DNA from: Aliiroseovarius salicola
GTDB lineage: Bacteria > Pseudomonadota > Alphaproteobacteria > Rhodobacterales > Rhodobacteraceae
Length of the DNA stretch: 64,000 nt
Assembly: GCF_027891095.1 (NCBI RefSeq)
Contig: NZ_JAQIIO010000005.1
Location: forward strand, 1-64,000
Direction: 5' to 3'
The notes beneath the pieces are model-generated. The model did not search any database and had not been told where the DNA came from. It saw only the letters and a list, made by a program, of their open reading frames with translations. Shown here piece by piece: positions 32,527-41,275 of the stretch. The first letter of the stretch is position 1, and every line of letters starts with the position of its first letter. A program made the translations under genes and the position numbers.

Positions 32527-33096
32527 TCACCAAACATCAGGGGTCAGCCCCTGATCAGCCAACTCTTGAAACCTGTCCTGCAAATATCTCTGGAAAACCT
32601 GGGTTTCATAGGCATCCGAGCTGACAAATTCGAGTGACTTCAAAAAGTGGAAAGGTTTGAAATAACCCGGCATGCGAAAGACCTCGCTCGGGGTGCCATC
32701 TTCCAACGAAAACATCAGGACTGTTGGCGTGAAATTGACCCCCCAAGAAGCAGCCAATTCGCGCTCTTCCCATACAACACCCTCAAAATCCGTCACCTCG
32801 CGCGATCCCCAAAGATTGAGTTGCACCACCAGAAAGTTTTCGGTCAGATGGTTGATGATTTCTTCCCGTTCGAAATTCACAAGGTGCATTTCGCGGCAAT
32901 AGGGGCAACCTTTCTGCTCAAAGATCACCATCAGATCCTTGCCAGCCTCCTGCGCCTCAGTCAGGTCATCGACAAGCTCGAAGAAACTTTCGGTGAAGAA
33001 GGGTTGCAGATACAGGCCGTCATCGCCCATCTCGGCAGCCTCCAGGGGGAGGAATGACAAGACGACGAGAGTGAGTGCGTAAATGATCCGATCCAT
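32527..33096 (-). CDS. soxW: Thioredoxin-fold protein SoxW
   Basis: This 189-residue periplasmic thioredoxin has an N-terminal signal segment (MDRIIYALTLVVLSFLPLEA) and the redox motif KGCPYCREMH. SoxW receives electrons from the membrane protein SoxV and keeps sulfur-oxidation components, including the SoxY cysteine, in usable form. The ATG at 33096 follows GGGAGGG; a longer frame from 33159 lacks a ribosome binding site. It lies downstream of soxD, away from soxV, which differs from the soxVW order of Paracoccus. The protein family is clear; the exact SoxW role is by analogy. Confidence 0.82.
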   Translation of the reverse strand: MDRIIYALTLVVLSFLPLEAAEMGDDGLYLQPFFTESFFELVDDLTEAQEAGKDLMVIFEQKGCPYCREMHLVNFEREEIINHLTENFLVVQLNLWGSREVTDFEGVVWEERELAASWGVNFTPTVLMFSLEDGTPSEVFRMPGYFKPFHFLKSLEFVSSDAYETQVFQRYLQDRFQELADQGLTPDVW

Positions 33097-33176
33097 ATTG
33101 GCCCTCCCGTGCCGACTAATCATTGCAACCACTTTACCATGAACGGAGTGAATTCCCAAAACCGGGAAAGGAAAAC

Positions 33177-33195
33177 ACCGCAGATTAACAGCGGT
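33177..33195 (-). terminator. Weak terminator-like hairpin after soxD
   Basis: ACCGC (33177-33181) pairs with GCGGT (33191-33195); on the bottom strand the stem is followed by GTTTTCCTTT. The stem is only five base pairs, so it would stop few transcripts, but it lies 22 bases after the soxD stop. Confidence 0.35.
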
Positions 33196-33217
33196 ATCTT
33201 CCCGTATTATCAGCCGC

Positions 33218-34255
33218 TTATTGGCTGTTTGCCTTAAGAAACTCCAGAATGGCTGCCATGTCTTTCTCTTTCTTCAAACCGGCAAAGCTCATTTTCGTGC
33301 CCTTGAGGTATTTACGCGGATTGGCAAGATACCCTGACAGCGTTTCTTCGTTCCACACGGCACCGGTTTCACCAAGCGCTTTCATCGGTTTGGAATATTT
33401 GAACCCGTCCACCGCAGCCGCCTGACGGCCCCAGATGCCATTCAGGATTGGACCGGCGCCATTTTTGGCCCCCTCGCCCACCTTGTGACACGCCTTGCAT
33501 TTCTTGAACACCTTGGCCCCTTTTTCCGCGAGATCGGCGTCAAATGTCACAGCGGCTTCGATGGCTTCAGTAGGGGCTTCTTCCGAAGGTGCAACTTCTG
33601 TCGCAGCGGTTTCACTCGACACGGCACCAGCATTTGGATCCCCCGGAAAGACCACATTCTTGGTGATCTTTACGACCTCAGGCTTGCACCCTTCCATACA
33701 GCGATTGGTAAAGGCGCCATATTCGGTTTCTTCCCGCCCATCTACGATGAAGCCGTCGGAGTTGGGCATTTCGACCGACATGAACGTCTCTTTCGACAAG
33801 GTGAAATCTTCATCCACCAGATCGTTGGAGTAGAGTATATAGGCCACAATCGCGTAGACATCGTCGTTCGACATGGTCTGCGCCCCGCCAAACGGCATCG
33901 AGCGACGGACATAATCGAAGCTGGTCGAAAGATAGGGCCAGTAGCTGCCCACGGTTTTCAGCGGGTCTTCGTCGGCCAACGTATCGACCCCGCCTGCCAG
34001 TTTCGGCCAGTTCCCTGCCCCTTCGGCAAAATCGCCGTGGCAGGCGGCACAATGTTCAGCAAACACCTCTTCGCCGGTCAAAACATCACCCTGGCCATCT
34101 GGCAGGTTTGATCCGTCTGGGAACACATCCAGGTTCCAGGCCGCAATTTCGGCTTCTGTAGCCTGACGGCCCAGCCCAAGTTTTTCGGCCATCACCGGTG
34201 CGGCGGTCAGGCTGGCAACGGCGGTGGCGATCAGGAGTTTAGGAAACTTCGACAT
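33218..34255 (-). CDS. soxD: Sulfane dehydrogenase diheme cytochrome subunit SoxD
   Basis: SoxD is the cytochrome subunit of the SoxCD sulfane dehydrogenase, which removes six electrons from SoxY-bound sulfane sulfur in the periplasm. The 345-residue protein has a signal peptide ending near APVMA, a first heme motif CAACH (69-73), a spacer rich in Ala, Glu and Thr around 215-245, and a second heme domain with CKACH near residue 265. The start at 34255 (MSKFPK) is chosen; it lies 17 bases inside the end of soxC. Presence of SoxCD means thiosulfate should go fully to sulfate without sulfur globules. Confidence 0.93.
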   Translation of the reverse strand: MSKFPKLLIATAVASLTAAPVMAEKLGLGRQATEAEIAAWNLDVFPDGSNLPDGQGDVLTGEEVFAEHCAACHGDFAEGAGNWPKLAGGVDTLADEDPLKTVGSYWPYLSTSFDYVRRSMPFGGAQTMSNDDVYAIVAYILYSNDLVDEDFTLSKETFMSVEMPNSDGFIVDGREETEYGAFTNRCMEGCKPEVVKITKNVVFPGDPNAGAVSSETAATEVAPSEEAPTEAIEAAVTFDADLAEKGAKVFKKCKACHKVGEGAKNGAGPILNGIWGRQAAAVDGFKYSKPMKALGETGAVWNEETLSGYLANPRKYLKGTKMSFAGLKKEKDMAAILEFLKANSQ

Positions 34256-35522
34256 TGTTCGCCTCTCCGTTTGCATTCACATGCCAGGTTTGGATGCAGT
34301 TGTTATGATAGATTGAGTTAAGCCCTCGCACCTCTCGCAGCTGGGTCTTGGTGGGCTGTACATAGCCGGTGTCATCCATCGCGCGCGACTGAAGGAACAT
34401 CTCTTCCCCCTGCCAGTTGATGTCGAGATAGAACCGGCTCATCGCCATTGGCTTTCCGGGTTCTGCCAATCGTGCCTCTTGCCAGGTCACACCGCCATCC
34501 AGCGACACATCCACCGCGGTGATTGCCCCACGTCCTGACCAGGCCAGACCGGTGATGACCAGTGGGCCCTTTCCATGTTTGATCGGCATTTGCGGACTGG
34601 GACTTGTGATCACGGATTTTGCATCCATCACCCAAGTCCATTTACGCGAGGTGCCATCCGCAAGCGTATCAGTGTATTTCGAGGTCTCTTCGCGGCTTTC
34701 CACCGGGCGATCCATGATCTCGATCCGGCGCAGCCATTTAACCCACATATTGCCTTCCCAGCCGGGAACAACCAGACGCACCGGGTAGCCATGCTCCATC
34801 CGCAGCGCTTCGCCATTGGCTTTGAAGGCGATCATGCAATCGTCCAGCGCCTTTTCCAGCGGAATGGACCGGCCATTTGAAGAGGCGTCCGCCCCCTCGA
34901 CATAGACCCATTTGTCCTTGATGGCACCCATAGCGCCCAAACCTGCCTCTTCTAGAAGGGTGCGCAGCGTGACTCCTGTGTATTCCATATTATGGATCAT
35001 TCCGTGAGTGTATTGAGAGCCATTTAGCTGCGCACCGGCCCATTCCATCCCCGTATTTGCGGCACATTCGAGAAAAAAGGTCTGCGTGACACGTGGAAAG
35101 CGTTCCAGATCTTCGTATGTAAAGACCAGCGGCGTATCGACCAATCCGTTGATCATCAGGCGATAGTCTTCTTTCTTCAACGTAATCGCGCCAGAATGAT
35201 GACGTTCAAACGCACAGCCCTGCGGGGTGATTGTGCCATCCAGCGCATGGATCGGCGTGAAGTTGATCGAGCTGATCTGGTCTGCCGTCAGCCATTCCAC
35301 GGTGCGGCGCACAACGTCGCCTTCATATTCGATCGGCATCCCATAGGGTGTCGCATCCACCCCATCTCCCAGACCGGACGTCCAGTCCTGCACCTCGGTG
35401 ATCAGCGGGTCATCACTGGCCGCTTTAGCGGCTCCAACACTTCCAAGAGCCGCGCCGGTCGCAGCGGCCCCTTTCAGGAATGCGCGGCGTGAAGCCCCCT
35501 GTTTTGTCGAGCTGTCAACCAT
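34239..35522 (-). CDS. soxC: Sulfane dehydrogenase molybdenum subunit SoxC
   Basis: This 427-residue protein is a molybdopterin enzyme of the sulfite oxidase family. It has a Tat signal (SRRAFLKG at residues 11-18), a molybdenum-binding Cys in FFLECAANTGMEWAG, and a C-terminal dimerisation domain from about residue 300. With SoxD it oxidises the protein-bound sulfane sulfur. Export in folded form by the Tat route agrees with cofactor loading in the cytoplasm. It follows soxB by 96 bases and overlaps soxD. Confidence 0.94.
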   Translation of the reverse strand: MVDSSTKQGASRRAFLKGAAATGAALGSVGAAKAASDDPLITEVQDWTSGLGDGVDATPYGMPIEYEGDVVRRTVEWLTADQISSINFTPIHALDGTITPQGCAFERHHSGAITLKKEDYRLMINGLVDTPLVFTYEDLERFPRVTQTFFLECAANTGMEWAGAQLNGSQYTHGMIHNMEYTGVTLRTLLEEAGLGAMGAIKDKWVYVEGADASSNGRSIPLEKALDDCMIAFKANGEALRMEHGYPVRLVVPGWEGNMWVKWLRRIEIMDRPVESREETSKYTDTLADGTSRKWTWVMDAKSVITSPSPQMPIKHGKGPLVITGLAWSGRGAITAVDVSLDGGVTWQEARLAEPGKPMAMSRFYLDINWQGEEMFLQSRAMDDTGYVQPTKTQLREVRGLNSIYHNNCIQTWHVNANGEANNVEVS

Positions 35523-35618
35523 CTGGCATCTCTCCCATTACTAATCTAAACTCACCTATCCTCATGAACAGGCGGGAAAAATTGGCCCGGATACCGCAAG
35601 CATCCAGACCGGAATATT

Positions 35619-37316
35619 TTAGACGCCGACCACGTTCACCGAGTTGTTCGGATCCAGTTTGATCGTGCCTTGTTTCTTGATGTGGCTTTCCACCACATCC
35701 CAGATCTGCGGCCCTTCGGTGCCTTCATTCACGGAGGCCCAGCCGGCCACCACATAGTTTTTCGCCGGATCAATCGCTTCGCCGGTTTTCAAAAGGGTCA
35801 TCTCGGTGATGCGCGAGCCTTGCGGTTTGGTCACGTCAATCCGGTAGCCCATGCCGCCGATCCGCACCATATCGCCCCCCTGCTGGTAATAGGGATCGGG
35901 GTTAAAGAGGTTGTCGGCCACGTCCTCGAGGATCGTGTGGATGAACTCGCCGGTCATCTCGGTGCGATAGGCTTGTCCATAAGACATCGACGTCACGTTC
36001 CAGATGTCTTCGCGGGTGATTTCCTGCCCCGGCAGAATGCTCGGCCCCCAACGCACGCCGGGCGACATGGCAATATCGGCCTCACGTTCATTGATCAGCG
36101 CGTCACAGATCAAGTCATCCCACGAGCCGTTAAAGTTGCCGCGACGATAGAGAAGCGTGTCGGTGGAGCCGATCACTTCGTTCAGCTCGCTCTCGAATGG
36201 CGCGCGCTGGTCGTCGATCAGCTTGGTTATTGTCGCATCCGGGGTGATCACGTCAGCGAAGATCGGAATGAGCTTATGGCGCAGGCCCATCATCTTTCCG
36301 TCCCGCACATCCAGATCGACGCGGCTGATGAATTTCGAGTTTGAGCCTGAGGCGATGATAAAAGTCTGCTCCACCTGAACCGGTTCGGGCAGTGCGTCAT
36401 GGGTATGACCCGACAAGATCACATCTATCCCAGTCACTTTCCCGGCCATCTTCTTGTCGACGTCGAAACCATTATGTGACAGGACAACAACAAGTTCCGC
36501 CCCTTCGGCGCGCACCTCGTCCACCATCGCCTGCATGTTCTCATCGCGAATGCCGAACGAGTACTCGGGGAACATCCAGCGCGGGTTGGCGATTGGCATA
36601 TAAGGGAAGGCCTGCCCGATCACGGCGATCTTCACCCCACCGCGTTCGAAGAACTTGTAGGGTTTAAAGAGTTCTGCCGGTTCATCCCATTCCGCGTCAA
36701 AGATGTTCTGACCGAGGGCCGCAAAAGGCAGATTCTCGACAATCTCGTTCACGCGCTCTGAACCCAGAGTAAATTCCCAGTGGAAGGTCATCGCATCGGG
36801 TTTCAGCGCGTTCATCACGTTGACCACATCCTGGCCTTGCGTGTGGTGGCAGGTATAGGAACCGTGCCAAGTATCACCGCCATCAAGCAGCAGTGCATCG
36901 GGGCGATCCGCGCGGATCGCGTTCACGACGGTGGCCACACGGTCCATGCCACCCACTTTGCCATAAGCCTGCGCTAGCGAAGAAAAATCATTGTAGGTCA
37001 AAGCATAAGCAGAGGCTGATCCATCTTCGATCCCATAGGCTTTGCGGAAATCCGCACCGGTGACATGCGGCATCTGGCCCTTGGCTGCCCCCACCCCCAA
37101 ATTGACCTCGGGTTCGCGGAAATAGATCGGCTTTAACTGGGCATGAATGTCAGTGATATGGATAAGTGACACATTGCCGTAAGTGTCGAATTTCAGCAGG
37201 TCATCCTGGGTCAACGCCTGCTGGGCGGCCAGCCTGGCCCAATTGCCGAAACCGGATGTGCCATAAAGCGCAGAGGCGGCCATGGAGACCTGGAGAAAGT
37301 CGCGACGAGAGATCAT
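35619..37316 (-). CDS. soxB: Thiosulfohydrolase SoxB
   Basis: SoxB cleaves the terminal sulfonate from SoxY-bound thiosulfate as sulfate. The 565-residue protein has a Tat-type N-terminus (ISRRDFLQVSM) and the two-manganese metallophosphoesterase motifs ITDIHAQL, GGDTWHGS, FHWEFTLG, LSHNGFDVDKKM and SGHTHD, followed by a 5-nucleotidase C-terminal domain. The ATG at 37316 is chosen for the Tat motif; a long upstream extension to 37571 would be non-homologous and would overlap soxA. A hairpin lies between soxA and this gene. It is unrelated to the sarcosine oxidase gene of the same name at 27.2-28.4 kb. Confidence 0.95.
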   Translation of the reverse strand: MISRRDFLQVSMAASALYGTSGFGNWARLAAQQALTQDDLLKFDTYGNVSLIHITDIHAQLKPIYFREPEVNLGVGAAKGQMPHVTGADFRKAYGIEDGSASAYALTYNDFSSLAQAYGKVGGMDRVATVVNAIRADRPDALLLDGGDTWHGSYTCHHTQGQDVVNVMNALKPDAMTFHWEFTLGSERVNEIVENLPFAALGQNIFDAEWDEPAELFKPYKFFERGGVKIAVIGQAFPYMPIANPRWMFPEYSFGIRDENMQAMVDEVRAEGAELVVVLSHNGFDVDKKMAGKVTGIDVILSGHTHDALPEPVQVEQTFIIASGSNSKFISRVDLDVRDGKMMGLRHKLIPIFADVITPDATITKLIDDQRAPFESELNEVIGSTDTLLYRRGNFNGSWDDLICDALINEREADIAMSPGVRWGPSILPGQEITREDIWNVTSMSYGQAYRTEMTGEFIHTILEDVADNLFNPDPYYQQGGDMVRIGGMGYRIDVTKPQGSRITEMTLLKTGEAIDPAKNYVVAGWASVNEGTEGPQIWDVVESHIKKQGTIKLDPNNSVNVVGV

Positions 37317-37388
37317 GTGCGGTTTCCTAGATGTGGTTGAGGAGTTCGCATTATATGCAAAACTCCGAATGTATTCAGGTAAAGAAAT

Positions 37389-37414
37389 CCCGCCCGAGCG
37401 AACACCCGGACGGG
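37389..37414 (-). terminator. Hairpin with short T-rich tail between soxA and soxB
   Basis: On the bottom strand CCCGTCCG pairs with CGGGCGGG (one G-T pair) and is followed by ATTTCTTT. It starts nine bases after the soxA stop. In this position it is more likely to attenuate or to process the message than to end the operon, giving more soxXYZA than soxBCD product. Confidence 0.5.
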
Positions 37415-37422
37415 AAAATGGA

Positions 37423-38271
37423 TCAGTTGCGAACCGACGGACCTTCGACCGACAGGCCGTTGCCGCGCGATGCGACATACATTTCCAGCGCAATGAATTC
37501 ATCCGAACCAGGGCTGAAGGTTTCCGCGCGAGTATCGCGCACACAACCCTTGAAGCGCGAATGCACCCCATTGAGTTTGGCGTTCTTCAAACGATAGGTC
37601 GGAAAGCCATTGATTTGGCCCTGCGACAGATGGTCGGCACGGATCATATTGCCATAGTTTTCCTCATGGCAGCTGGCACAGCTGAGATCCAGTTGGCCGG
37701 TACGGCTGTAGTAGAGTTCCTTGCCCATTTCCCATGTCGATTGACCGGGACCGTCAATGGCCACATTGACCGGCATACCACGCGACACGGAAGACAAAAG
37801 CGCCTCCATGTCGATCGCCGGCCCCTTGTCATAGCCCCATGCTTCAGCGCCCATGCGATTTTCCCGGCAATCATTGACCTGCATTTGCAGGGTGACAACC
37901 TTTTCGGCACCTTCGTTCCACTTGGGGTATGTGGCTTTCACACCGGCCATTTCTTCGATGTCACCATGACAGTCGGCACAGGATTTATTTTCGGTTCCCT
38001 CTGCCGTCTCCCAGGTTTCCATCGCGCTTTCGACCCAGATCATACCCGGATTGTCGAAATCATCCTGTTGCATTTCTTGGGTCTGGTCCGAGCGAAACAC
38101 CCAGCCAGAGATCACTTCATCCATGCTGTCCGACATATGTGCCGGGGCCGCAGTGCGGGTGACCATTTCGATCTCGCCATTGACGATCAGCTCTGCGCTT
38201 TCGTCTGCAGTGGCGACACTCGCTCCGAAGGCGGTCGAAACAGCCAGAAGTGCTGCGATGCCATTTTTCAT
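37423..38271 (-). CDS. soxA: Sulfur-oxidation diheme cytochrome SoxA
   Basis: With SoxX this protein couples thiosulfate oxidatively to the cysteine of SoxY. The 282-residue precursor has a signal peptide cleaved near ATA, two heme motifs CADCH (98-102) and CASCH (198-202), and Cys243 in FKGCVRDTRAE, the position that ligates the active-site heme and is modified to a persulfide in characterised SoxA. Both hemes are kept, as in the Paracoccus type; other groups have lost the first. It lies between two intercistronic hairpins. Confidence 0.94.
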   Translation of the reverse strand: MKNGIAALLAVSTAFGASVATADESAELIVNGEIEMVTRTAAPAHMSDSMDEVISGWVFRSDQTQEMQQDDFDNPGMIWVESAMETWETAEGTENKSCADCHGDIEEMAGVKATYPKWNEGAEKVVTLQMQVNDCRENRMGAEAWGYDKGPAIDMEALLSSVSRGMPVNVAIDGPGQSTWEMGKELYYSRTGQLDLSCASCHEENYGNMIRADHLSQGQINGFPTYRLKNAKLNGVHSRFKGCVRDTRAETFSPGSDEFIALEMYVASRGNGLSVEGPSVRN

Positions 38272-38352
38272 TCTTATACCTCCCTAAGGCGAATTGCCCT
38301 GCCCTTCATCGGGGCCTCAACAAAACGCACTCTCACTTTATGTGGCGTTGCC

Positions 38353-38388
38353 TTCCGCCGCCTCTTCGCATCTCGAAGAACGGCGGAA
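38353..38388. other. Stable intercistronic hairpin between soxZ and soxA
   Basis: TTCCGCCG (38353-38360) pairs with CGGCGGAA (38381-38388), and inside it TCTTCG (38363-38368) pairs with CGAAGA (38374-38379) around a five-base loop. No T-run follows on either strand. It lies 16 bases past the soxZ stop in the leftward message and may stabilise the soxXYZ part or mark a processing site. Confidence 0.6.
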
Positions 38389-38404
38389 CACTTATCACTG
38401 CGCC

Positions 38405-38734
38405 TTAAGCGACCTTGATCGGTTTTGCGGTCTCATAAACCGAGCCGTCATCGTCGTACCATGTGAACTTGAACTCACCAGCGGCGTCGACTTTAGCTTC
38501 AAACTCGAAATATGGGTTGGTCGAGATCGCCGGTTCCATTGTCACATCAACCACCATTGCACCGTTAAATTCACAAGTGAATCGGTTGATGATCGAGCGT
38601 GGAATGGCGTTGCCATCTTTGTCCTTGCGCTGTCCCGACTCCATCTTGTGGCTGATCAGGGTTTTCAGCGTAACCACGTCGCCAGCAGAGGCGGACTTGG
38701 GGACTTTCACGCGGGGTTTTACACCTTTTGCCAT
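38405..38734 (-). CDS. soxZ: Sulfur-carrier complex subunit SoxZ
   Basis: SoxZ is the partner of SoxY in the periplasmic sulfur-carrier complex. The 109-residue all-beta protein begins MAKGVKPRVKVPKSASAGDV and ends with the FTWYDDDGSVYE-type strand, matching the family over its full length. It lacks a signal peptide and is exported bound to SoxY by the Tat pathway. It follows soxY by 18 bases. Confidence 0.94.
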   Translation of the reverse strand: MAKGVKPRVKVPKSASAGDVVTLKTLISHKMESGQRKDKDGNAIPRSIINRFTCEFNGAMVVDVTMEPAISTNPYFEFEAKVDAAGEFKFTWYDDDGSVYETAKPIKVA

Positions 38735-38752
38735 GTCTTCATGCTCCTCTGG

Positions 38753-39169
38753 TTAGCCGCCGCAGCCGCCGATTGTGACCTTGACGATCGATTTGGCCTG
38801 AACAAAGCTGCCATCCGCCATTTTTGCGATGGCGACGACGTCTTGTGTGCCTGCCAGGCGAATACGTGTGGACGCAGCCTGCGAACCAGCAGCGGGACCG
38901 AAGTTGAACTGGGCGACGCCCGGGGTTGGGTTGCCGGTGGCCAGAATGATGATCGCGCTCGCGCCCGGTGCATCAACTGACACCGGAACGGTGTTCCCAT
39001 TTTCAGCGATTTCCGGCGCAGTCAGGGTCAACCCGCCTTCGCCAATTTCCGCCCCACCGGTAAAAGCCGCAATGGCCTCATCGGCAGCCGCACTTGCCCG
39101 CATCGGCAACATGGCGACGGCGGTGGCGCCGAGACCAAGAGCCAGAGCTTCACGACGTGTGAATTTCAT
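38753..39169 (-). CDS. soxY: Sulfur-carrier protein SoxY
   Basis: SoxY carries thiosulfate-derived sulfur on a swinging C-terminal cysteine. The 138-residue protein has a Tat signal (TRREALALGLGA) and the family C-terminus GGCGG with the carrier Cys136. The start at 39169 (MKFTRREA) is preferred to an ATG at 39202, which would put twelve residues before the Tat motif. It follows soxX by 33 bases and precedes soxZ. The SoxYZ pair is the substrate platform for SoxAX, SoxB and SoxCD, all encoded here. Confidence 0.94.
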   Translation of the reverse strand: MKFTRREALALGLGATAVAMLPMRASAAADEAIAAFTGGAEIGEGGLTLTAPEIAENGNTVPVSVDAPGASAIIILATGNPTPGVAQFNFGPAAGSQAASTRIRLAGTQDVVAIAKMADGSFVQAKSIVKVTIGGCGG

Positions 39170-39202
39170 TTCTCTCTCCTGTGAGTATTTGCGCCGAGAC
39201 AT

Positions 39203-39697
39203 TTATTTCAGCGTCATCAGATAGGCGACGACATCTTCGATCTGCTGAGCATCCAACAGCGGCTGAACCTCGCCCTCGTGAGCTTTGCCGGTATAGGCCT
39301 TGCCCAATCGGTTGAACCCTTCAGTCTTATAGAAAGCAGGCATGACCGTACCTTCAAATAAAACCTTTGCGTTCACGAGAATCCCGCGCAGTTCTGCCTC
39401 AGACCAGCGGTCACCCGCCCCATCCAAAAGCGGACCGACTTCGCCGTGAAACGGCACATCTGCAAGATCCGTGATTTCATGACAGGCAACGCAATTGCCC
39501 ATCGATTTGGTCGAGGCGACTTTTGCGCCCTCCGTGGCGTCGCCCGGCGCACCGGTCAGTGATTGCTCTACAGCACCGTCTTCGTTGAATACGACAGCGC
39601 TTGGCGCCACCGTTTCGGCCGCTGCAATCCCTGATGCCATTCCCGTGATTGCAGCACCTGCAAACAGAACGGCGAGCGTGATCTTTGTCCGCTTCAT
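39203..39697 (-). CDS. soxX: Sulfur-oxidation monoheme cytochrome SoxX
   Basis: SoxX accepts electrons from SoxA during coupling of thiosulfate to SoxY. The 164-residue precursor has a signal peptide cleaved near AAA, a heme motif CVACH (69-73) and a distal Met in GTVMPAFY. The start at 39697 (MKRTKI) has AGG-rich sequence upstream; ATGs at 39715 and 39709 are alternatives. It is the first gene of soxXYZABCD, and the upstream 328-base region carries an exact ATTC-N8-GAAT site. Confidence 0.93.
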   Translation of the reverse strand: MKRTKITLAVLFAGAAITGMASGIAAAETVAPSAVVFNEDGAVEQSLTGAPGDATEGAKVASTKSMGNCVACHEITDLADVPFHGEVGPLLDGAGDRWSEAELRGILVNAKVLFEGTVMPAFYKTEGFNRLGKAYTGKAHEGEVQPLLDAQQIEDVVAYLMTLK

Positions 39698-39759
39698 AAT
39701 ACCTCCCATGACCATTATGGGGATACGTTACGCATGTGAAGTAATTTTCGCAACATCAA

Positions 39760-39775
39760 ATTCTATTATTTGAAT
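39760..39775. promoter_or_regulatory. ATTC-N8-GAAT operator upstream of soxX
   Basis: ATTC (39760-39763), TATTATTT, GAAT (39772-39775) is an exact match to the operator form I recall for the persulfide sensor SqrR of Rhodobacter capsulatus. The arms extend to AATTC/GAATT. It lies 63 bases before the soxX start inside the AT-rich gap 39698-40025, which otherwise holds no gene. A soxR gene with an SqrR-like cysteine pair is nearby. Confidence 0.6.
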
Positions 39776-40025
39776 TATTGCTTTTTACCAATTTTCTGGC
39801 ACCCTTCGGCATTTCCAAAACGCGCCGTACCCCGTTGTATGCATGAGACTATTTTTACACGTGCCAAACATCCCTCACGTCTCACACCATCGGGAAATTC
39901 ACCAACCACCAAATTATTTTTCCAAATTAGGTTCAAGGAAAATCTCAATGCATCACATCGCAAACCAGCAGGGTTTCAATATGATTCCCTCATGAAGACC
40001 CAACGATTTCACTGCGTGTTATCTG

Positions 40026-40763
40026 TCATCCCAATCGCGTCAGCGCAGGGAACCAGTCAATCATCCATTGCCCGATTATATTCACCGTGCCTGATGCGAT
40101 AAGCACAGCAAACAGGATCAGCATCGCCCCCATCACCTTCTCGACATAAGGCAGGTATCTGCGATTGCGCCCCGCCCATCGAATAAAGCTTTGCGAAAAG
40201 AATGCGGCAAATACAAAGGGCGCGGTCATACCCAAACCATAGACGGCGAGAAGCGCCGCGCCTTTCGAAATATCCCCCATCCCCGAGGCGATCATCAAGA
40301 TCGACGCGAGCACCGGCCCCACACAAGGGGTCCACCCGAAACCGAAGGCCAAGCCCATCAGATATGCTCCGACAACTGAGCTGGGGTTGACGCCGCTGCT
40401 CAATCGCGCCTCGCGGTACAGAAATCCAAGCCTGAATACCCCGAGGAAATGAAGGCCAAACAGCAAAAGAAGCGCCGCCCCTGCATATGCCAACACGTCC
40501 CTGTGGCGGGCAAATGACGTTCCCAAAGCAGTCGCGCCGAGCCCCAGCAATATGAAAATCGTGGTAACACCCAGTGCAAAGGCAACAGCGGCCAATATCA
40601 GTCGCCTTTGTGCTCCGGGCGCAATCCCATCTTCATCACGCAACTCCTGCATCGAGAGACCCGCGAGGTAGCTAAGATAAAAAGGGACCATCGGCAGAAT
40701 GCAAGGGCTGGCAAAGGACAGAAGCCCCGCAAACGCAGCCCCTATGAAACTGATCTCGAACAT
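40026..40763 (-). CDS. soxV: CcdA/DsbD-type membrane electron carrier SoxV
   Basis: This 245-residue inner-membrane protein has six hydrophobic segments and the two redox cysteines in FASPCILPMVPF and FGWTPCVGPVLA. It transfers reducing power from cytoplasmic thioredoxin to periplasmic SoxW or SoxS. It runs leftward and is separated from soxX by 328 bases that carry the main operator, so it may be transcribed separately from the divergent soxV-soxS promoter region. The family also serves cytochrome c maturation; the sox context favours SoxV. Confidence 0.9.
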   Translation of the reverse strand: MFEISFIGAAFAGLLSFASPCILPMVPFYLSYLAGLSMQELRDEDGIAPGAQRRLILAAVAFALGVTTIFILLGLGATALGTSFARHRDVLAYAGAALLLLFGLHFLGVFRLGFLYREARLSSGVNPSSVVGAYLMGLAFGFGWTPCVGPVLASILMIASGMGDISKGAALLAVYGLGMTAPFVFAAFFSQSFIRWAGRNRRYLPYVEKVMGAMLILFAVLIASGTVNIIGQWMIDWFPALTRLG

Positions 40764-40826
40764 TCCCGCTCCCCGTTATTTTCTCTCATCCAACCGCGCG
40801 CCCTTGCGCGCTCTGGGTCAACACTC

Positions 40827-40847
40827 TTGAATTCATAACATATTCAA
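40827..40847. promoter_or_regulatory. Inverted repeat in the soxV-soxS divergent promoter
   Basis: TTGAAT (40827-40832) and ATTCAA (40842-40847) form a perfect repeat separated by nine bases. The ATTC/GAAT half-sites are those of the soxX site but in the opposite arrangement. It lies in the 125-base gap between soxV and soxS and may bind SoxR. Confidence 0.45.
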
Positions 40848-40888
40848 TTTATGTATTTTGTATACATCTGGTTAACCTCGGAAGACAC

Positions 40889-41275
40889 ATGCATCATTTA
40901 TTTGCTCGGCTCTTACCCTTTCTCATCGCTGTAATAGCGATGCTGCCAACACCAATACGCGCCGCAGAATTAATCATGGTAGATGAACCAGGATGTGTCT
41001 GGTGTGCGCAATGGGAAAGCGATCTGGGTATGATATATCCCAAGACGCCAGAAGGAAATTTTGCCCCATTGAAGAAAATTGGCCTGCGCAAGATCCGAAG
41101 CGACCAGCTTGCTTTTAGCCTGAAACGTCCGGTCTCATTCACCCCTACATTCCTGCTGATCGAGGGTGGGCATGAAATGGCGCGGATCGAAGGGTATCCG
41201 GGAGAGGATTTCTTTTGGGGATTGCTGGAGCGCATGCTGACTGAACACACAACTTATGTTCGACCAGAGGGGTGA
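40889..41275 (+). CDS. soxS: Thioredoxin-like protein SoxS
   Basis: SoxS is a periplasmic thioredoxin-like protein that reactivates SoxY in Paracoccus. The 128-residue precursor has a signal peptide ending near RAA and the redox motif DEPGCVWCAQWE. It is the first gene of the rightward soxSRT group, divergent from soxV. A hairpin (ACCGTGG and CCACGGT, about 41283-41309) follows its stop but lacks a T-run. Confidence 0.88.
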   Translation: MHHLFARLLPFLIAVIAMLPTPIRAAELIMVDEPGCVWCAQWESDLGMIYPKTPEGNFAPLKKIGLRKIRSDQLAFSLKRPVSFTPTFLLIEGGHEMARIEGYPGEDFFWGLLERMLTEHTTYVRPEG

